64,000 nt of DNA from Kappaphycus alvarezii (lineage: Eukaryota; Rhodophyta; Florideophyceae; Gigartinales; Solieriaceae): positions 558,001 to 622,000 of the forward strand of contig NADL03000006.1 in NCBI GenBank assembly GCA_002205965.3, written 5' to 3'. The notes beneath the pieces are model-generated. The model saw only the letters and a list, made by a program, of their open reading frames with translations, ran no database searches and was not told the origin of the DNA. Position numbers and translations under genes: made by a program. This document shows, piece by piece, positions 22,001 through 33,869 of this stretch. How positions within the stretch are numbered: the stretch's first letter is position 1; each line of letters opens with the position of its first letter.

Positions 22001-23707
22001 AGAAGCTGAAGAAGCGTACAGTACTCCCGTTCCCGGCTTTCGTATCCCCTTTCGTGATTGAGACGTATGCTTCTTCGACTTCCCTAGGAGTGGTTCTCTC
22101 TCTAAAGAAAGAATATGGAAAAGTGTGTCCGGTACAGTTCGTATCTCAGACAATGACAAATCAGGAACGTCGGAACAATACGACGGAACGGGAATCACTT
22201 TCTGTAGTGTTCTCTCTCAAGAATTTTCGTGTGTATATGTTGTCGGAAAGGCCGTTCATGGTATATACGGACCAACAGGCCCTGCAGAAGGCTTTCAAAA
22301 AGAAGGATATACATGGAAGGCTGGCAAGGTGGATGGATTTGATGGCCGAGTACGGGTTGAAATTAAGTACAGTCCTGGAAAGGCCATTGGGGCAGCTTAT
22401 TATCTCTCTCGCAGACCCGTCGTATAATTTGAGGCGTCAAGGGAAGAAAAAGACACGAAGGGCCTCGCGTCGATGATCCAGGTGGGCGACCCTAAACTAT
22501 CTGGATTAGAGCCGGACCTCCTGGACGTAACGAGGTTTCTGGCAGGAGAAAGGGCTCCAGAGACGGAACTGAAGAAGACCGCCATATGGAGAAAAGAAAA
22601 GGGATTCATGATTTGGAACGACAATCTTTCCCGCCGGGAGAAGGATGGACTGCGCGTGGTTCCGCCTATCGGGCAGCATGCCGAAATATTGACGATGTTC
22701 CACGATTATATCGTTCATTTGGATGCTTTTTCTACGATTAAGTTTGTGAAAGATCGGTTCTGGTGGCGTAGGTTGTATCGGGACGTGATTGAACACGTCA
22801 GGGAATGCGCAGGCTGTCAACACGCTCGAGGGCTACCAACTTATCATACGAGTCTTAGAGTACACGTTATTGGCCTTTTCAAAAAGTTTTCAATGGACTT
22901 TGTGGGCCATTTCAACCCATCTCGGAAGGGAAAGATGTTCGCTTAAATCGCGGTGGAGCACATAACGGGCTGGCCAATAGATTGGGCCACGGAAAGCTCC
23001 ACCTCCGACGTTAACATCAAGTTCTTTGAGAAGGAAATTATCGAGCTGTTCGGGCCCCCGAGAAGGATAGTTTGGGACAATGCCACGGCTTTTATGACGG
23101 CTTCCGTACAGGAGTTTATGAAGAAGCACAGGATCGATTGGAAGGCTGTCCTTCCGAACGCCCTCTGGCAAAAGGAAGGGCCGAGAGGATGGTATGGACT
23201 ATAAAGCACGCAATCAAGAGGTCAGTCGTGTAGATTAGAGGTGATTAGGCTGAGACTATGTCGAAAGTCTTGTGCGGTTTTCGCCGAAGTGATCGTTGGG
23301 ATGTCAACTCGACGTTCCGATTAATGTATGGGCTCGAGCCGAGGATGACGGCAAGCGGCGCGGTAGCCCTTCTGGGAAAGGCCAGCTCCAGTCACCGCCT
23401 CGTCGAGATGTTGAGGGAAGCTAGCGTGAGGGCTGCTGTAGTGGAAAGGTCGCGCGCTCCGCGAAAGGCTGAGGGGTAGGTCAAACGGTTCGAGCTTGGA
23501 GACGAAGTGCTAGTAACGAATGGGACAGCATTCGGTAGACCTCGGAAATGGCCAGCGTTTGAGTCGTTTTACTACGGACCGAGCCGGATAATCAAGGGTG
23601 ATCTTCCGCGATACGAGCTGGTCTCGTCATCTAGTCGAAAGACCAGAAACTCCATCCACGTACGGCGGCTGGTGGGGTATGCTAGGTTATCAAGGAAAAT
23701 AATTTAA
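19055..23707 (+). pseudogene. gypsy-1: decayed Ty3/gypsy LTR retrotransposon
   Basis: Gag begins at ATG 19,055 (MAPHPWFGEAMADS, LSFDGYPSSDIARFL) and is cut by a TAG after about 50 codons. A CCHC zinc knuckle (C-x2-C-x4-H-x4-C) lies at 19,802-19,843, with a second broken one after it. The aspartic protease has ALLDTGAVPNLMS (20,459 on). Reverse transcriptase shows LLEAGIITPSRSAWYFPVVV, RPWFCVDYCQLNRV, VMPFGLMNSPANVQKMM and YLND at 21,621-21,632, where YLDD or YVDD is expected. RNase H (about 22,050-22,400) has FVIETYASSTSLGVVLS and VYTDQQAL. Integrase (22,680-23,210) has the CAGCQHA zinc finger, SMDFVGHF and WDNATAF. A terminal frame begins GDEVLVTNGTAFGRP. Many stops (TAG, TAA) break it. The gag start resembles that of gypsy-2. 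I could not find LTRs. Confidence 0.85.
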
Positions 23708-25455
23708 AGAGGAGAAACACAGGGAGTCAGTGGTCATTACCAAGGAGCTATGGTTAAGATATAATTAGTAAAGGTACTAGCAGGAAAATGAAGTTGGACA
23801 TTTGTGGAGGAAAACTAGGGCGAAATTGATAAGCGACGGAGGAGCCGAGATCTGGAAAGAGCCTAGTTCTGTCGCATGTGCGCCAAAGGAAGTAGAGAAG
23901 CCGAGAAGGAGGAATTGTCTCACCAAGCCAATGAGATGGAAAGACAAATGAGGGAACTAGAAAAAAGATAGGATCTGAAAAAGAGTTAAAGAAAGATTAT
24001 GGGACTGGACGGAGGCAAAAAGAACGAGAGGAGATGGGAGGCGGGCTACTCGGGTCTGGATCGCAAGGTGAGTGAGTCATCTGGCGCCTCGAGAAACCTA
24101 CTGACTCTCGTTCTTTTCCTTCCCCTCTCTCCTTTTATTGGTGGTGTGGTTTCCCATTATGATATGAGGAGAGGGCGTCGTGGAGGAGAGTGGACTTGGA
24201 AGGAGGTAATGCTGAGTGGATGAGTTCGTATAATGTGTGTAAGGACATCAAAGTGGACCCGGGACGAGTAAGCAAATGTGGGTCGGAGTTATTGTCGAGG
24301 GAACCCAATGAGAAAATCAACGAAGAATGAGGCGTCTTTTGTGGTCCCGGAGAAGTTTTTCGGTAATGAAGCGGGTGAATTTGCAAGCTTTGAGATTGAG
24401 GCGAGGGATTCGGGGTTGGCGAAGCTTAAAGAGGCTGCCGGCGTTCCAAACGGAGATCGAGAAGGCGGCAAAGAGCTTGCGTGGAAGGAGTCTGGTCGTG
24501 GCAGTCTTGATCGTTACGTGGGGAACGGAAGATGAAAGTGAGTAGAGAGTGTCACGGGAGTCCTGAAGATATTTACGCCGGGTTAGTTTGGGTTAGCCAG
24601 AGCAAAGGAAGAGGAGAGTATTATGAAGGGAGAGGTGTGAGGAGTATCATGTTGTTGAGAAGGCCCACTGGGAGGTGGTTGAAACGATACGCCAAGGGGG
24701 GCCCGCCACGAGTACGCAAGCTGTTTAACAGCACGTTGGCGCTTCTCAAGGTGCGGACAGGGAAGATTGATGGCGTGCCGCAGTAGGTGATGGGTGATGG
24801 GCTGGCCTTGGTTGAAAAAGGAATACCGGTGGTAAGATGGTAGGGTAGAGGAGGGGGAGGTTGCCCTAGTCAGCTGCGCACCCGCATCGCACTTTGAAAA
24901 CACAAATTAAAAATCACAAATAACAAAAAATTGGTATGGAGCATGCGCTATGTGTCATTGGAAGCGATTCTGAAAAACAAGATGTAGCAAAATGTGCAAG
25001 TTGCACAAATCTCTGTAAGTAGGTGCTGAAATTGCGCCACAGTTGGCTGTGTACACATATATTGTGGCCTACCAATTACGTCAGCAAGCTGCTGACGGAC
25101 CCGTTACGTGGACCATCAGGACTTCATCTCCCTGTCCAGTTTCCGATAGTACAGTGGGTCTGTATGTTCATTGCGAGCGAAATTTCTCGAACCCTCTCCT
25201 ACCGCTATGGAGCTCATCACCTTAATTTCCATCCCCTCCACATAACCAGACTGTATGCACTGGTCGGTCCCACACGGCCGCCGCAATCACTTTATCAGGC
25301 CTTGAACGCACTCAGTGGATGCTCCGCTCCCCTTTCAATGCCTTTGCAATCTTCCTGATATTGAAAACCCAAAATATCCTTCAACACTAAGCCTTCCATC
25401 ATCAATTACTGAGCTTTATCACATTCTCTCTCTATCAGAAACTAAACTCTTGTGA
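23708..25455. other. unassigned region downstream of gypsy-1
   Basis: Nothing is recognised. Two frames on the plus strand, 24,278-24,535 and 24,532-24,786, read as charged protein (FVVPEKFFGNEAGEFASFEI; RRPTGRWLKRYAKGGPPRVR) without a known motif and could be remnants of a mobile element. The sequence is purine-rich up to 24,800 and A/T-richer after. A 3' LTR for gypsy-1 would be expected at its start but I could not pair it with a 5' copy. Confidence 0.4.
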
Positions 25456-25459
25456 TTCT

Positions 25460-26690
25460 TCATGATGCTGTTCTACGAAAGCTCCCCAACATTAATCTCC
25501 ACTCTTCAGTCCCTCCAACACTACGCCTTCCCCTCCACCCTCTTTCTTTACCAGAAATATCTTTTACTACCTCTCTTCCCTTTAAAAAACCTCCGTTCTA
25601 TGCCAGATTTGAGAATTATGGCCTTGCTCATGCAAAGGCATGAGCAGCAACAATTATCTACTCTGCCATTTAGAGAACAGCTGTCTCCTGAAGCCGCCCT
25701 TCGCCGAGACCGTCTATTACGCGGCAGTGTTTAAGGATTCCGACTATGTCTCCATTCAAGTTCCTTCTCTATTCCACATGCGCCCAATCATTTACCACTA
25801 TGACAGGTCCAGACCCTTTTACATTCACCAGGCTCCCATTCCCCTTCTCAGCTCTTTATAGACGGTATATTACGCACTCTAAAAACAGGATGGTAAGGTT
25901 GTTACCGTTTAGAGAGAAGAGGAGAGGTCGGGCGAGGGTCATGAAGGCCGCACAGTTTTAGGTCTCAGTCTTGCTTGATACAGGACCAGAGGTGGATATT
26001 GGTCTCTATGCATGCTATTTGGAATCACGAACTCTTTCTGCTCGCTGTTTTGACGATTCGATAGAAGGCTTATGCTATAAACTTTGTCACTAGAAGAAGG
26101 ATCACTGGTAAAGGTGCCGAACGAAGATAAAATGAAGGATTATCAACCGGCAATTGCAGCGAGACACCCACTTTTATCAGATGTGTACGGAGTTTTTGAC
26201 GGTTTCAAGTTTTATTTAGAACAATGAGGTAACTGCATGATATAAAACATGTTTCTATAATGGTTCCAAAGGGACAATTTCGTAAGTAACGTGTTAGTTT
26301 TCTAGCCACGCGACAGCATAATTGCCTGCACAATAAATGCCCCCGACAACATGCTTGACTCTGCTATGGCTGAATGGGTAGGAATGTATGAAAAACTACA
26401 GAATTTTTTCGATGAGCATAGCGGCAAAATTGTAGTTGACTCTTCATTTTCGAAGAGAAGCTACCCCTTCCTGATTAAATCGACACAAGATGAATTTTGA
26501 ACTGAAGGGGGAGAAGAATATATATTGAATCGTCAAGCTACTGCCGCTAGAAAGGCATCTGAATATGGAATGAGGGATTTTCAATCATAATTTACGGGAA
26601 TGAAAGACAGGTTTGTGCATGAAGAGAACGGAGAGAGAAAGATTATATTGCTCTGCGCCGTGATCCTATTATATTAGTAGGTCGACCTAT
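25460..26690 (+). pseudogene. PIF/Harbinger DDE transposase remnant
   Basis: The reading switches frame often and has many stops, but the order of blocks is that of Harbinger (DDE_Tnp_4) transposases. RGRARVMKAAQ then VLGLSLA*YRTRGGYWSL and MLFGITNSFCSLF occur near 25,925-26,050. HPLLSDVYGVFDGFKFYLEQ at about 26,167-26,226 contains the first catalytic Asp in DGFKF. Next come DNFVSNVLVF, DSIIACTINAPDNMLDSAM with the second acidic residue in the NAPDNMLDS block, KIVVDSSFSKRSYPFLIKS, and ASEYGMRDFQS near 26,560-26,590, the usual final block with the catalytic Glu region. The protein would cut and paste its own element and normally works with a SANT/Myb-like partner, which is present on the opposite strand just downstream. 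Identification is good; function is lost. Confidence 0.75.
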
Positions 26691-26789
26691 GTGAGTGTAC
26701 TAACCAAACTCTTAGCTCTTACATGCCGCAAAGGAGTGTAGGGGCAGAACTGTTTTTAGGAAAAACATCTAACATTGAAATTAAACGCT

Positions 26790-27547
26790 TTGCTTTGGCA
26801 CGAGTCGCATGTTACCAGAAACCATGAGAATAATCATCTCCGTAAAGCGCTGATTAAGAAGACTCTCTTGCTCGCGCTGCTCGCGCTCATCACGATGGGC
26901 TTTTTCTCTCCATTTTGCCACATCACCTCTTCTATGCTGTTCCTGCACCATCATCATTTTTAAAAACTCATTAATCGAGGAAGCTTCCGCAGCCTTCTGA
27001 GCTAATCTGCGTCTAAATATCGGCCTTGCGGTCGATTACTGGGCCAATAGGTCGGTTTTAGTGGCAAAAATGTCCTTCTGCGGAGTACTAGCAACAGTTC
27101 CCGTATCTTTAGATTCCGTTTCTTCGGTCGAAATAATTTCGTTCATGATCACTTCAGCGTCCGCTCCATCTCCTATATCTGCTCGTTCGGTCATGCGTTA
27201 GCGCACTTATTTTGCGCTGCGAAAATCTCTAGGTATGGTTGCATCTCCTGCAGGCACCTTCTTGCAGTGAAAAGACGCAAAAATTCTCTTAAGACTAGCC
27301 ACAGTCCAATTTTCGAGGGGAGCCGCATCTGAATGTTTTTCTGGACTTCATTCCTATCTTTCTGACAGAGCGGTAAAATTTCATCAAGCAGATCCAGAAA
27401 AAATTCCACCTCTTTCCTAGTAAATAAAGTACCACGGGAGGAAGCAGGGCCTGAACTTACTTTTCCACTAATTTTGTTGATTTTGCGAGCGGGGTGCAAG
27501 GGCTTCTTTGTCCCTAAATTCCTCTGTTGATCGCGAAACTCCGTCAA
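26790..27547 (-). pseudogene. Harbinger-associated SANT/Myb-like (trihelix) protein remnant
   Basis: The frame from 27,547 holds RGTLFTRKEVEFFLDLLDE and ILPLCQKDRNEVQ, a SANT-like helix bundle. After a one-base change near 27,310 it continues WTVASLKRIFASFHCKKVP, AGDATIPRDFRSAK and RMTERADIGDGADAEV (near 27,200-27,150). A further frame near 26,975-26,900 reads INEFLKMMMVQEQHRRGD, the charged coiled tail typical of these partners. Known Harbinger elements carry such a DNA-binding protein that takes the transposase to the nucleus and the element ends. It is convergent with the transposase remnant, the arrangement expected of an autonomous element. Stops and shifts show it is no longer intact. 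Confidence 0.7.
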
Positions 27548-27599
27548 TTCTTTTTGTTGGATACGGATTGTTTTTTGGCGGGTGTGTCTGGTTAGCGTA

Positions 27600-28937
27600 A
27601 TTGTAACTTGGTGAGGTCATATCGGTGATTCAGTAATGGAGCCCTCCGAAGTGCCACGAACGCCGTTACTAACGCTTACAGGAAGGTCACGTCCATTTTG
27701 TCTGCTCATGGGTGCCTAGGAACTGTGTTGGGGTACCGGGTACCTGGTCCGATTCAATTAGATGTTGCATTGTTTACCTGAATGCCGGTTTCCTGCTGTA
27801 TTGAAATGACTGTGGGGAAAGAAAATGGGAAGTGAGGGAGGGCAAAGAGTCACAGTGGTGTTTTAAGAGGAGTTTCAGGGGTGTCGAAGGAAGGAGACAA
27901 GCGATTTTTGTGTTAGGGATTTGGTGTGTAGTTTGTTTTGGGAGAGACTCGGAGGGTAGGAATATGAGTAATTTGTTGTATCTGGTGATGGGAGGCCCAG
28001 CGATGACATCGAGGAGGAACAGTACAAATAGAATGTTAGAATGTTAGAATAGCTTTCACGGGAGCAGCGCTTGGCGCGGAAAATTCAACACGATCGCTTT
28101 AAATAGTGTGTCCTTGACCCTGCTGGCACAACATTTGTGTTTGTGTCATGGACCAAATTAGCTCGACGAGGGCGGTCTCAACCAGGAATACACTTTTTGT
28201 ATGTACAAAAATCCTCGAATTTGTGTATTTGTGTATTTGAGCGTTTGTGTTTTGTGTTTTCAGGTTTTGACCCACTTACTGTATTAGATACTTGAAGAGC
28301 CGACTGCACTCTGCAGTACTGTACTGTACAGTAGTCACCGTGAACCTTCGTAAATGGCTCTTGCACAGTACAGTACAGTACATAACTTCAAGATAACTTC
28401 AGTGGGTACTACTATATAGTGCTACCCTCGTACAGTACCGAGATGGTGGCACTATACCGAATTGGGAAATATACAGTTCAGAGCAAATCGAGCTTGGTCA
28501 GATGGAGAAGCGTTTGTCTCATCGGGGGAACGTTTGGAAGCCCTGGTGTGGGTGCTAGGAAGGAATCTGTAATGGGTTTGCTTGTTTTGGCGGGGTTTGT
28601 CACGTTTATGGCCGAGTGTTTCGTTTGTTTCAAATACGCGTCATTTTTGTGCCACCGGGTTGATGGTGGCACAATATAAAGGTTAGCACTAATCATCTAG
28701 GCACTATATCGCGACCCCCACTGTACAGTACAATAATGAAGACTGTAATGCCGAAAGTAAAAAAAGACCTTGCATGGAGAGTGGTGCAGACCGAAGAGTT
28801 TCACCAGCGGTCAGGGAGGCGCCTTTGGGAGGCTAGTTAAATACTATAGTGATAAAAGGGTATATCTCATTGCTTATCTTGAGATGCTGTTTCAAAGGAT
28901 TTCTAAGATACGTAAGCTACAACCAAAGAACCAAACA
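27600..28937. other. unassigned gap with TTTGTGT microsatellite and TACAGTA clusters
   Basis: No gene is supported. A TTTGTGTA-like microsatellite lies at about 28,215-28,262. TACTGTACAGTA-type clusters occur at 28,313-28,333, 28,363-28,382, 28,429-28,440 and near 28,720-28,732. Open frames at 27,832-28,047 and 28,419-28,679 on the plus strand show no recognisable domain. Confidence 0.5.
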
Positions 28938-29208
28938 CAGATCTAAGTTTACACCCAGATCAGATCATGAGGTCACAGTGTAGCATTTAACACTCTCTCC
29001 TCCTTTCCTAACGTCGCAGTCTCGAAAGCACGACTTTTTAAGACATTACTACGTTGATTCCGATTCCGTGGTAGTTGCCGTCGTGACACCGCTGGCCCTT
29101 CTCTATTAAAAATCAATTATTGATATCCTGCCGCTCTATTCGTTCTTATTCCTACCGCTTGATTGTACGAGCGCAGAAGAAAGTACCAACTAAGGGTGTT
29201 TCACGAGA
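28938..29208 (+). repeat. diverged long direct repeat, probable 5' LTR of the copia element
   Basis: About 270 bases align with 38,190-38,458 in the same orientation with many substitutions and small gaps. Shared words include TTTACACCCAGAT, TGTAGCATTTAACACTC, CATTACTACGTTGA, CGTGGTAGTTGCCGTC, TATTAAAAATCA and GTTTCACGA. It lies just before the copia coding region. Exact termini cannot be fixed: a TGTAGCATT..GTTTCA unit would have TG..CA ends, but similarity extends about 40 bases further upstream. Confidence 0.7.
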
Positions 29209-29280
29209 ATCTGGATTCGAGACCCGTTTGAGTTGTTTTATCGATCTGAAGTGCCGAATTTTGAACTTTTAAATTAAACA

Positions 29281-32200
29281 AGATGCCGAAATAGCGCTTA
29301 CAGTTCAAGGCCCAAAACGAAAAGGTAATGAAGAAGATCAATACAAATTTGTTGCAAGTTGAGTTGCCCGCTCAATGTTATCCGCAGAAAACGCCACGAT
29401 TACCTTCTTTACAGAATAAACACAGAAGGGAGCTTCCAATCCTTCTACTGCTTGTGCTCTTCCCAATGGTAAAGATGTTCTCCAGTACCTCCGAGATCTC
29501 CTCCCTTCGTCATCCCACATCTTCACACCACAGTTCTTCAAGATCCCGACATTTGTCGTGACTGTGCTCCATTAAATTACTCAAGCTTTACTGTTTCAAC
29601 GTACTAGAGCAGAGTGTGGTGAAGCTGCACAGCTCTCTGACGCTGATATGAAAGGAAGGTTTAATGGTAAATGCGTGGTTCTGCTATTTCATGAACTGTG
29701 ACGAGGATTTCTTTAGTTTTGTCATCGAAAAGTTGAAACCCAACCGTAGAGTCCTACCTGGCAATAGAACCCCCACTTCAGTTACCAATGAACCGCTTTC
29801 GCAGACCAGGCACTCCACAAACTGAGGAAAAAGCAATAAATTGTTCGAAATACCCAGTAAAGAAGCAATTATGCCGCCCATAATTTAAGTATTCCTGGAG
29901 TTGCCACGAAAGTTGAATAAAAGAGTATGGCAAAGAGAAAGGATTCACAGGATCCGTCTTCATAGGAACCCATTAGTCAGTTTCTGGCCGGGAAAGTTGG
30001 TAATGGCAATGATATGTCATGCGATGCCACTACTCCAGCGACCATCACCGTCGGAAGTGGTCACATCTGCAATGAACATCCCCTTAAGGCTTATTATATG
30101 CAGCAAATGTTCAAAATATGTACGTTTACAGGTGAAATAATAAAAACTATGAAAATTTACCCAGCATAAGCTCGTCATTATGTTCTTTCCCCTTCGGAGA
30201 AGGGCGATTTCTTTGTCCGTGTATTGAATGGAGCTACAAGGAAGTTCTTCTTTGAAAAATGCCGTGACGATATGACATTCAAACCAATTGCCGAAATCAT
30301 GCTGACTGAATACGTCACGGTGCCCGGCAACTTAAGGTACAAGGGACATTCGAGACGGCACCGACTGAGGAGATTGATGAAGGAGAGAAACATTTCGGAT
30401 ATTTCGGGTGTTTTGACGAATATGGATGACTACATTAATTAGCTGGCGCCACAGTGTCCGCTGACTTCCGCTCTGATTCTCATAAGTTGCTTAAGTTATA
30501 CAGACAGTCCTTCCACCCGAGGGCGCTTAAAATTTTCAACTTAATCAAACGCTCGCGCCCACCCAGAACAAGCTACTCCACTGAGGATGTAGACACGGTA
30601 GGGCTTCTCAAAGAGATTTGATCCATACTAGTGTGCAAAGCACGCTCCAAAATGCTCCAGGGTTACAATGGACGCAAATTACGTCCAGTTCAATGGATAA
30701 GCACTTCCCGAGGTCATTTACCTTGACGGTGATCTAGTTCTGTAAACTGTGGGAGAAGTCACTATTTTTAGTGCAGCTCAATTTCTACCAAACATTTCTA
30801 CCAATAAAATATGGGAAATTATTGTGTAATGCTGGGCCTCGGTTTACACTGGTTTGCAAAATAAGATCCTTACCGACCGAGGATCGCAACTTTGGGACCG
30901 CTTTATTCATATAGCGAAGCTAGTGGACGTGGAAGGTGACCAAACTGGTACTGAAGCAGATTACTGTCTCTACTTGGGGCAGAGTTATCACGAGCCACTT
31001 GGAGCTACGTTTAGGAAGACCAAAGCAACACAGCCAATTGTAGATAAGAACTTAGCACCTTCGTGTACAATAAAGGCCATGAATGGGACGTTGGGACAGG
31101 AAGATATCGTTCCCCTTGCGTTATTGTTCGCAGAATACACACAAGTCACAGATAAATTGGAGCCAAGACCGACAAGAGCCAAATCCATGAACGATTTGTG
31201 ACCGCAAGCATCGCCTGCAAAGAGATGGATTCTCAATGGAAGCCATCAAGGTCAAGCGCGGAATCAGTCATGCGGTACCATTTGCTGCAGACCGCAGCTT
31301 CGAACCAGATGATAAAGTCTTGGTATAGAGAGAGAAGGGAGTTTCTGGTTCCAAAAGGTGAATGTATTGATCCTTTTGAAGTCTCGAGTGTTGAATATGA
31401 CAAGAAGTTCATTTATGTCAGGATCCCGCACGGACTTCTACCGTACCTCAGGTGAAACCGTAACTTACTAATGAGTTACTCTCCAAGCCCTTTCTATCCG
31501 ATCTGGATGAGAGCCTAAATGCTTTTCGGTTCCTGTCTGAGCATTAATTTTTCTTTAGAATTACTGTACCCCGATGATGACGGGGTAACAATAAAGTAAA
31601 TGGATAAGGCCGAAAAAAAGGAGATAAAAGGGCTAGTTGAGCGCGGGAAATTCAAGTTTATTATTAAAGGATATACCTTCTGATAGTAATCTTCTCCCAT
31701 GTCATTTCGTTCTGCCTTTAAAGTCTAATGTTGACGGCAAGACGAAGTGCAAGGCCCGATTTGTAGTCGGAGGTCATAGAAAAAAACTCAAGAATATGCT
31801 TGTCCATACATCGTGTACAATGAAATCGGAATATACTCTCCTTTTGCCAACATTGGCTGCAATATTTGGATTTGGTGTCGGGACTGCTAAATCTAGGCAG
31901 ACATTTTTGCTAGATATATTTTTATATATAACTCTGCCCCTGAGTTATAACTTGATCCCGATCAGTTCTTGAAGCTTATACGCCCTCTCTATGGACTTTT
32001 CGATGCTGGAGACCTATTCCACACGACCTCGTATAAACACCATAGAAATGAGATTGTCATCACGCCGTACAAGTTGGATCTGTCTTTTTACTATCCTTTT
32101 AGGAGCAATGTACTACAAGGTCGAAGTGGAGCATTTGTCGATGATCTCATCCGCTGCGGAAGCAGGGCCTTCGAGAGACATAGGTCTCAATGAATAAGCT

Positions 32201-33042
32201 TTTTGAGATGGATGGTGACTGGAAGCTGCCATCCGAGTTCAACGATTTTATATTGACAACCACAGAATGGATCTTTTGTTATGGAACAAAATCAATATCT
32301 CAAGAAATCGAAGTGCCTTCCAGCTGATGCACCTTTTCGCAGTTTCCGGTCCATGCGCATGAAGCTCGCATGGATTTCAAACAATAGACCTGATTGCTTG
32401 TTCTAAACTTCTAAGCTTGGGCAATTCACCGAGGCCAAGTTTACCAGTTAGCGAAATTCTATTATCAAAAGAAAAAACTTTTAAGCATGCTATTGATAAT
32501 CACGTTGCTCTTCGCGCTCACAAGCCTGCAAAGGATTCTTTGAAAGTAGTTGGGGTTTCTGACTCTTATTTCGGAAATAACGACGACTAATCCCCCAATT
32601 TAGACATATTTTTTAAATGAAGCATCTAAAAAAGTTGTAACAATCCACTTTGAGTCATAAAAGTCGAGGAGAGTAACCCTGTCTGTTATTTCGGTGGAGA
32701 TAATCGCGGTTAGTAACATGTTTGATGTTACTATCTCTATTGATCAGGAGTTGAAAGTTGTCCCTAAGCAAAATTTACCTTCTTACTGACAGTAAGGGCC
32801 TGTTTTTTATATCGAAGGGATCTCGCAAATCGTAGAAGCGAACAATATTAGACGTTTCTGCAGCGAGGGACGTTTTTCGTGATAAGGTAGTATCAGACAT
32901 TAGTTTTGTCAGACGTAACAAGAATGGAGCCAATTTTCTTACTAAGGAAATGAATCAAGCACTGCTACGAAACGTGGCTGCCTCGGATGAGATTCATACA
33001 GAGCCTGAACAGCGGATTATTCGAGATTCTGGTGTTAATTGA
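29281..33042 (+). pseudogene. decayed Ty1/copia retrotransposon
   Basis: The order integrase then reverse transcriptase then RNase H marks Ty1/copia rather than gypsy. An early block near 30,215-30,290 reads FFVRVLNGATRKFFFEKC. The integrase core near 30,700-31,200 has YLDGDLVL, FSAAQFLPN, ILTDRGSQLWDRFIHIAKL and GQSYHEPLGATFRK. The RT begins near 31,600 (FVLPLKSNVDGKTKCKARFV, VGGHRKKLKNMLVH), continues with LIRPLYGLFDAGDLF (31,972 on) and has GAFVDDLIR near 32,130-32,157, the copia FVDD active site. RNase H traces near 32,770-33,030 read LLTDSKGLFFISKGSR, LDVSAARDVFRDKVVSDISF and LTKEMNQALL. The ORF is broken by dozens of stops and shifts. It ends at a TGA or TAA near 33,042 without an adjacent LTR, because gypsy-2 follows directly. 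Confidence 0.8.
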
Positions 33043-33075
33043 ATAATTTATAATGTTTACTTACAATAAAACTAT

Positions 33076-33858
33076 CTATTTAACTTCAACCATTACTAGC
33101 TTTGGAGAATTAGCATCGCCGCAAAACCTCAGGCTTTCGGGGCAAAGTTGAATAGATAACTCCTCCGCAAAATCTAGAATGATGCCCGTGTTGGCGTCGA
33201 CAAGCACGCATTGGTCCACCAAAAGTTCGGCGTTCTGAAAAAGACGCTCCAACCATACAACACCATTCAGGTTCCTAACGATGCTGTATGCCTCATCTAT
33301 ATCGCTTTTACTGACCCTTTTTGCATCGGCAAGCCTCCGGAGTTTTAACCAAATACCCATATTTTGCACCATTGTACCAGCCTGCCTGCCCAATACTGGT
33401 TGTACGAAAGTCAAACTGCATGAGTTGGTCACGTTTCCGCATTGCGTCATCATGACCACGAATAAAGTACACCCGGTAACGATGAAAGCCGAGATGCAAT
33501 CAAGTGCCTCATTTATGCCAAGCATGTCCTCGTGCCCTTCCACTCGATACTGCTTCAATTTTAAACTAGAGTCTCGGGCACTGCACACTTCCGTGTGCAC
33601 AGAAATGTCAGCGTTTCTTCAGAAGATGTGCAATATTGTGTTGAGAGCAGAGACATCAAACCACTCTTCAGTCATGAACCGCAAGAGTCGTGGCCCAGGT
33701 ACCACGAAGCCGTGCGGGGCTGCTTTGCACCTTGTGTGGGTCAATGAAATCGTATCTAAGCGCACATTTTGATATCCAACACTTGATGGTGACACTGATT
33801 TGATGTCGATACCGAAGTAACTCGATTTATGTCGGATTTTTGCGAACATCCGAACCAA
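33076..33858 (-). CDS. unknown ORF downstream of gypsy-2 integrase
   Basis: Two minus-strand frames (33,858-33,619 and 33,600-33,076) appear to form one reading with a single break near 33,615. Blocks include APHGFVVPGPRLLRFMTEEW, GINEALDCISAFIVTG and LADAKRVSKSDIDEAYSIV, and the end is SPKLVMVEVK. The open stretch of 174 codons in otherwise stop-rich DNA suggests it was recently coding. It lies 3' of the gypsy-2 integrase in the same orientation, so it could be an extra element ORF, or part of a separate insertion. No family is recognised. Confidence 0.35.
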
Positions 33859-33869
33859 ACAATATTTCT

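Noticed and set aside
25950..26010. LLDTGPE in one frame, looking like a retroviral-type aspartic protease site
   Set aside because: The neighbouring frame reads VLGLSLA*YRTRGGYWSL in the Harbinger order and the blocks after it are those of a DDE transposase, so the DTG word is an accident of frame.
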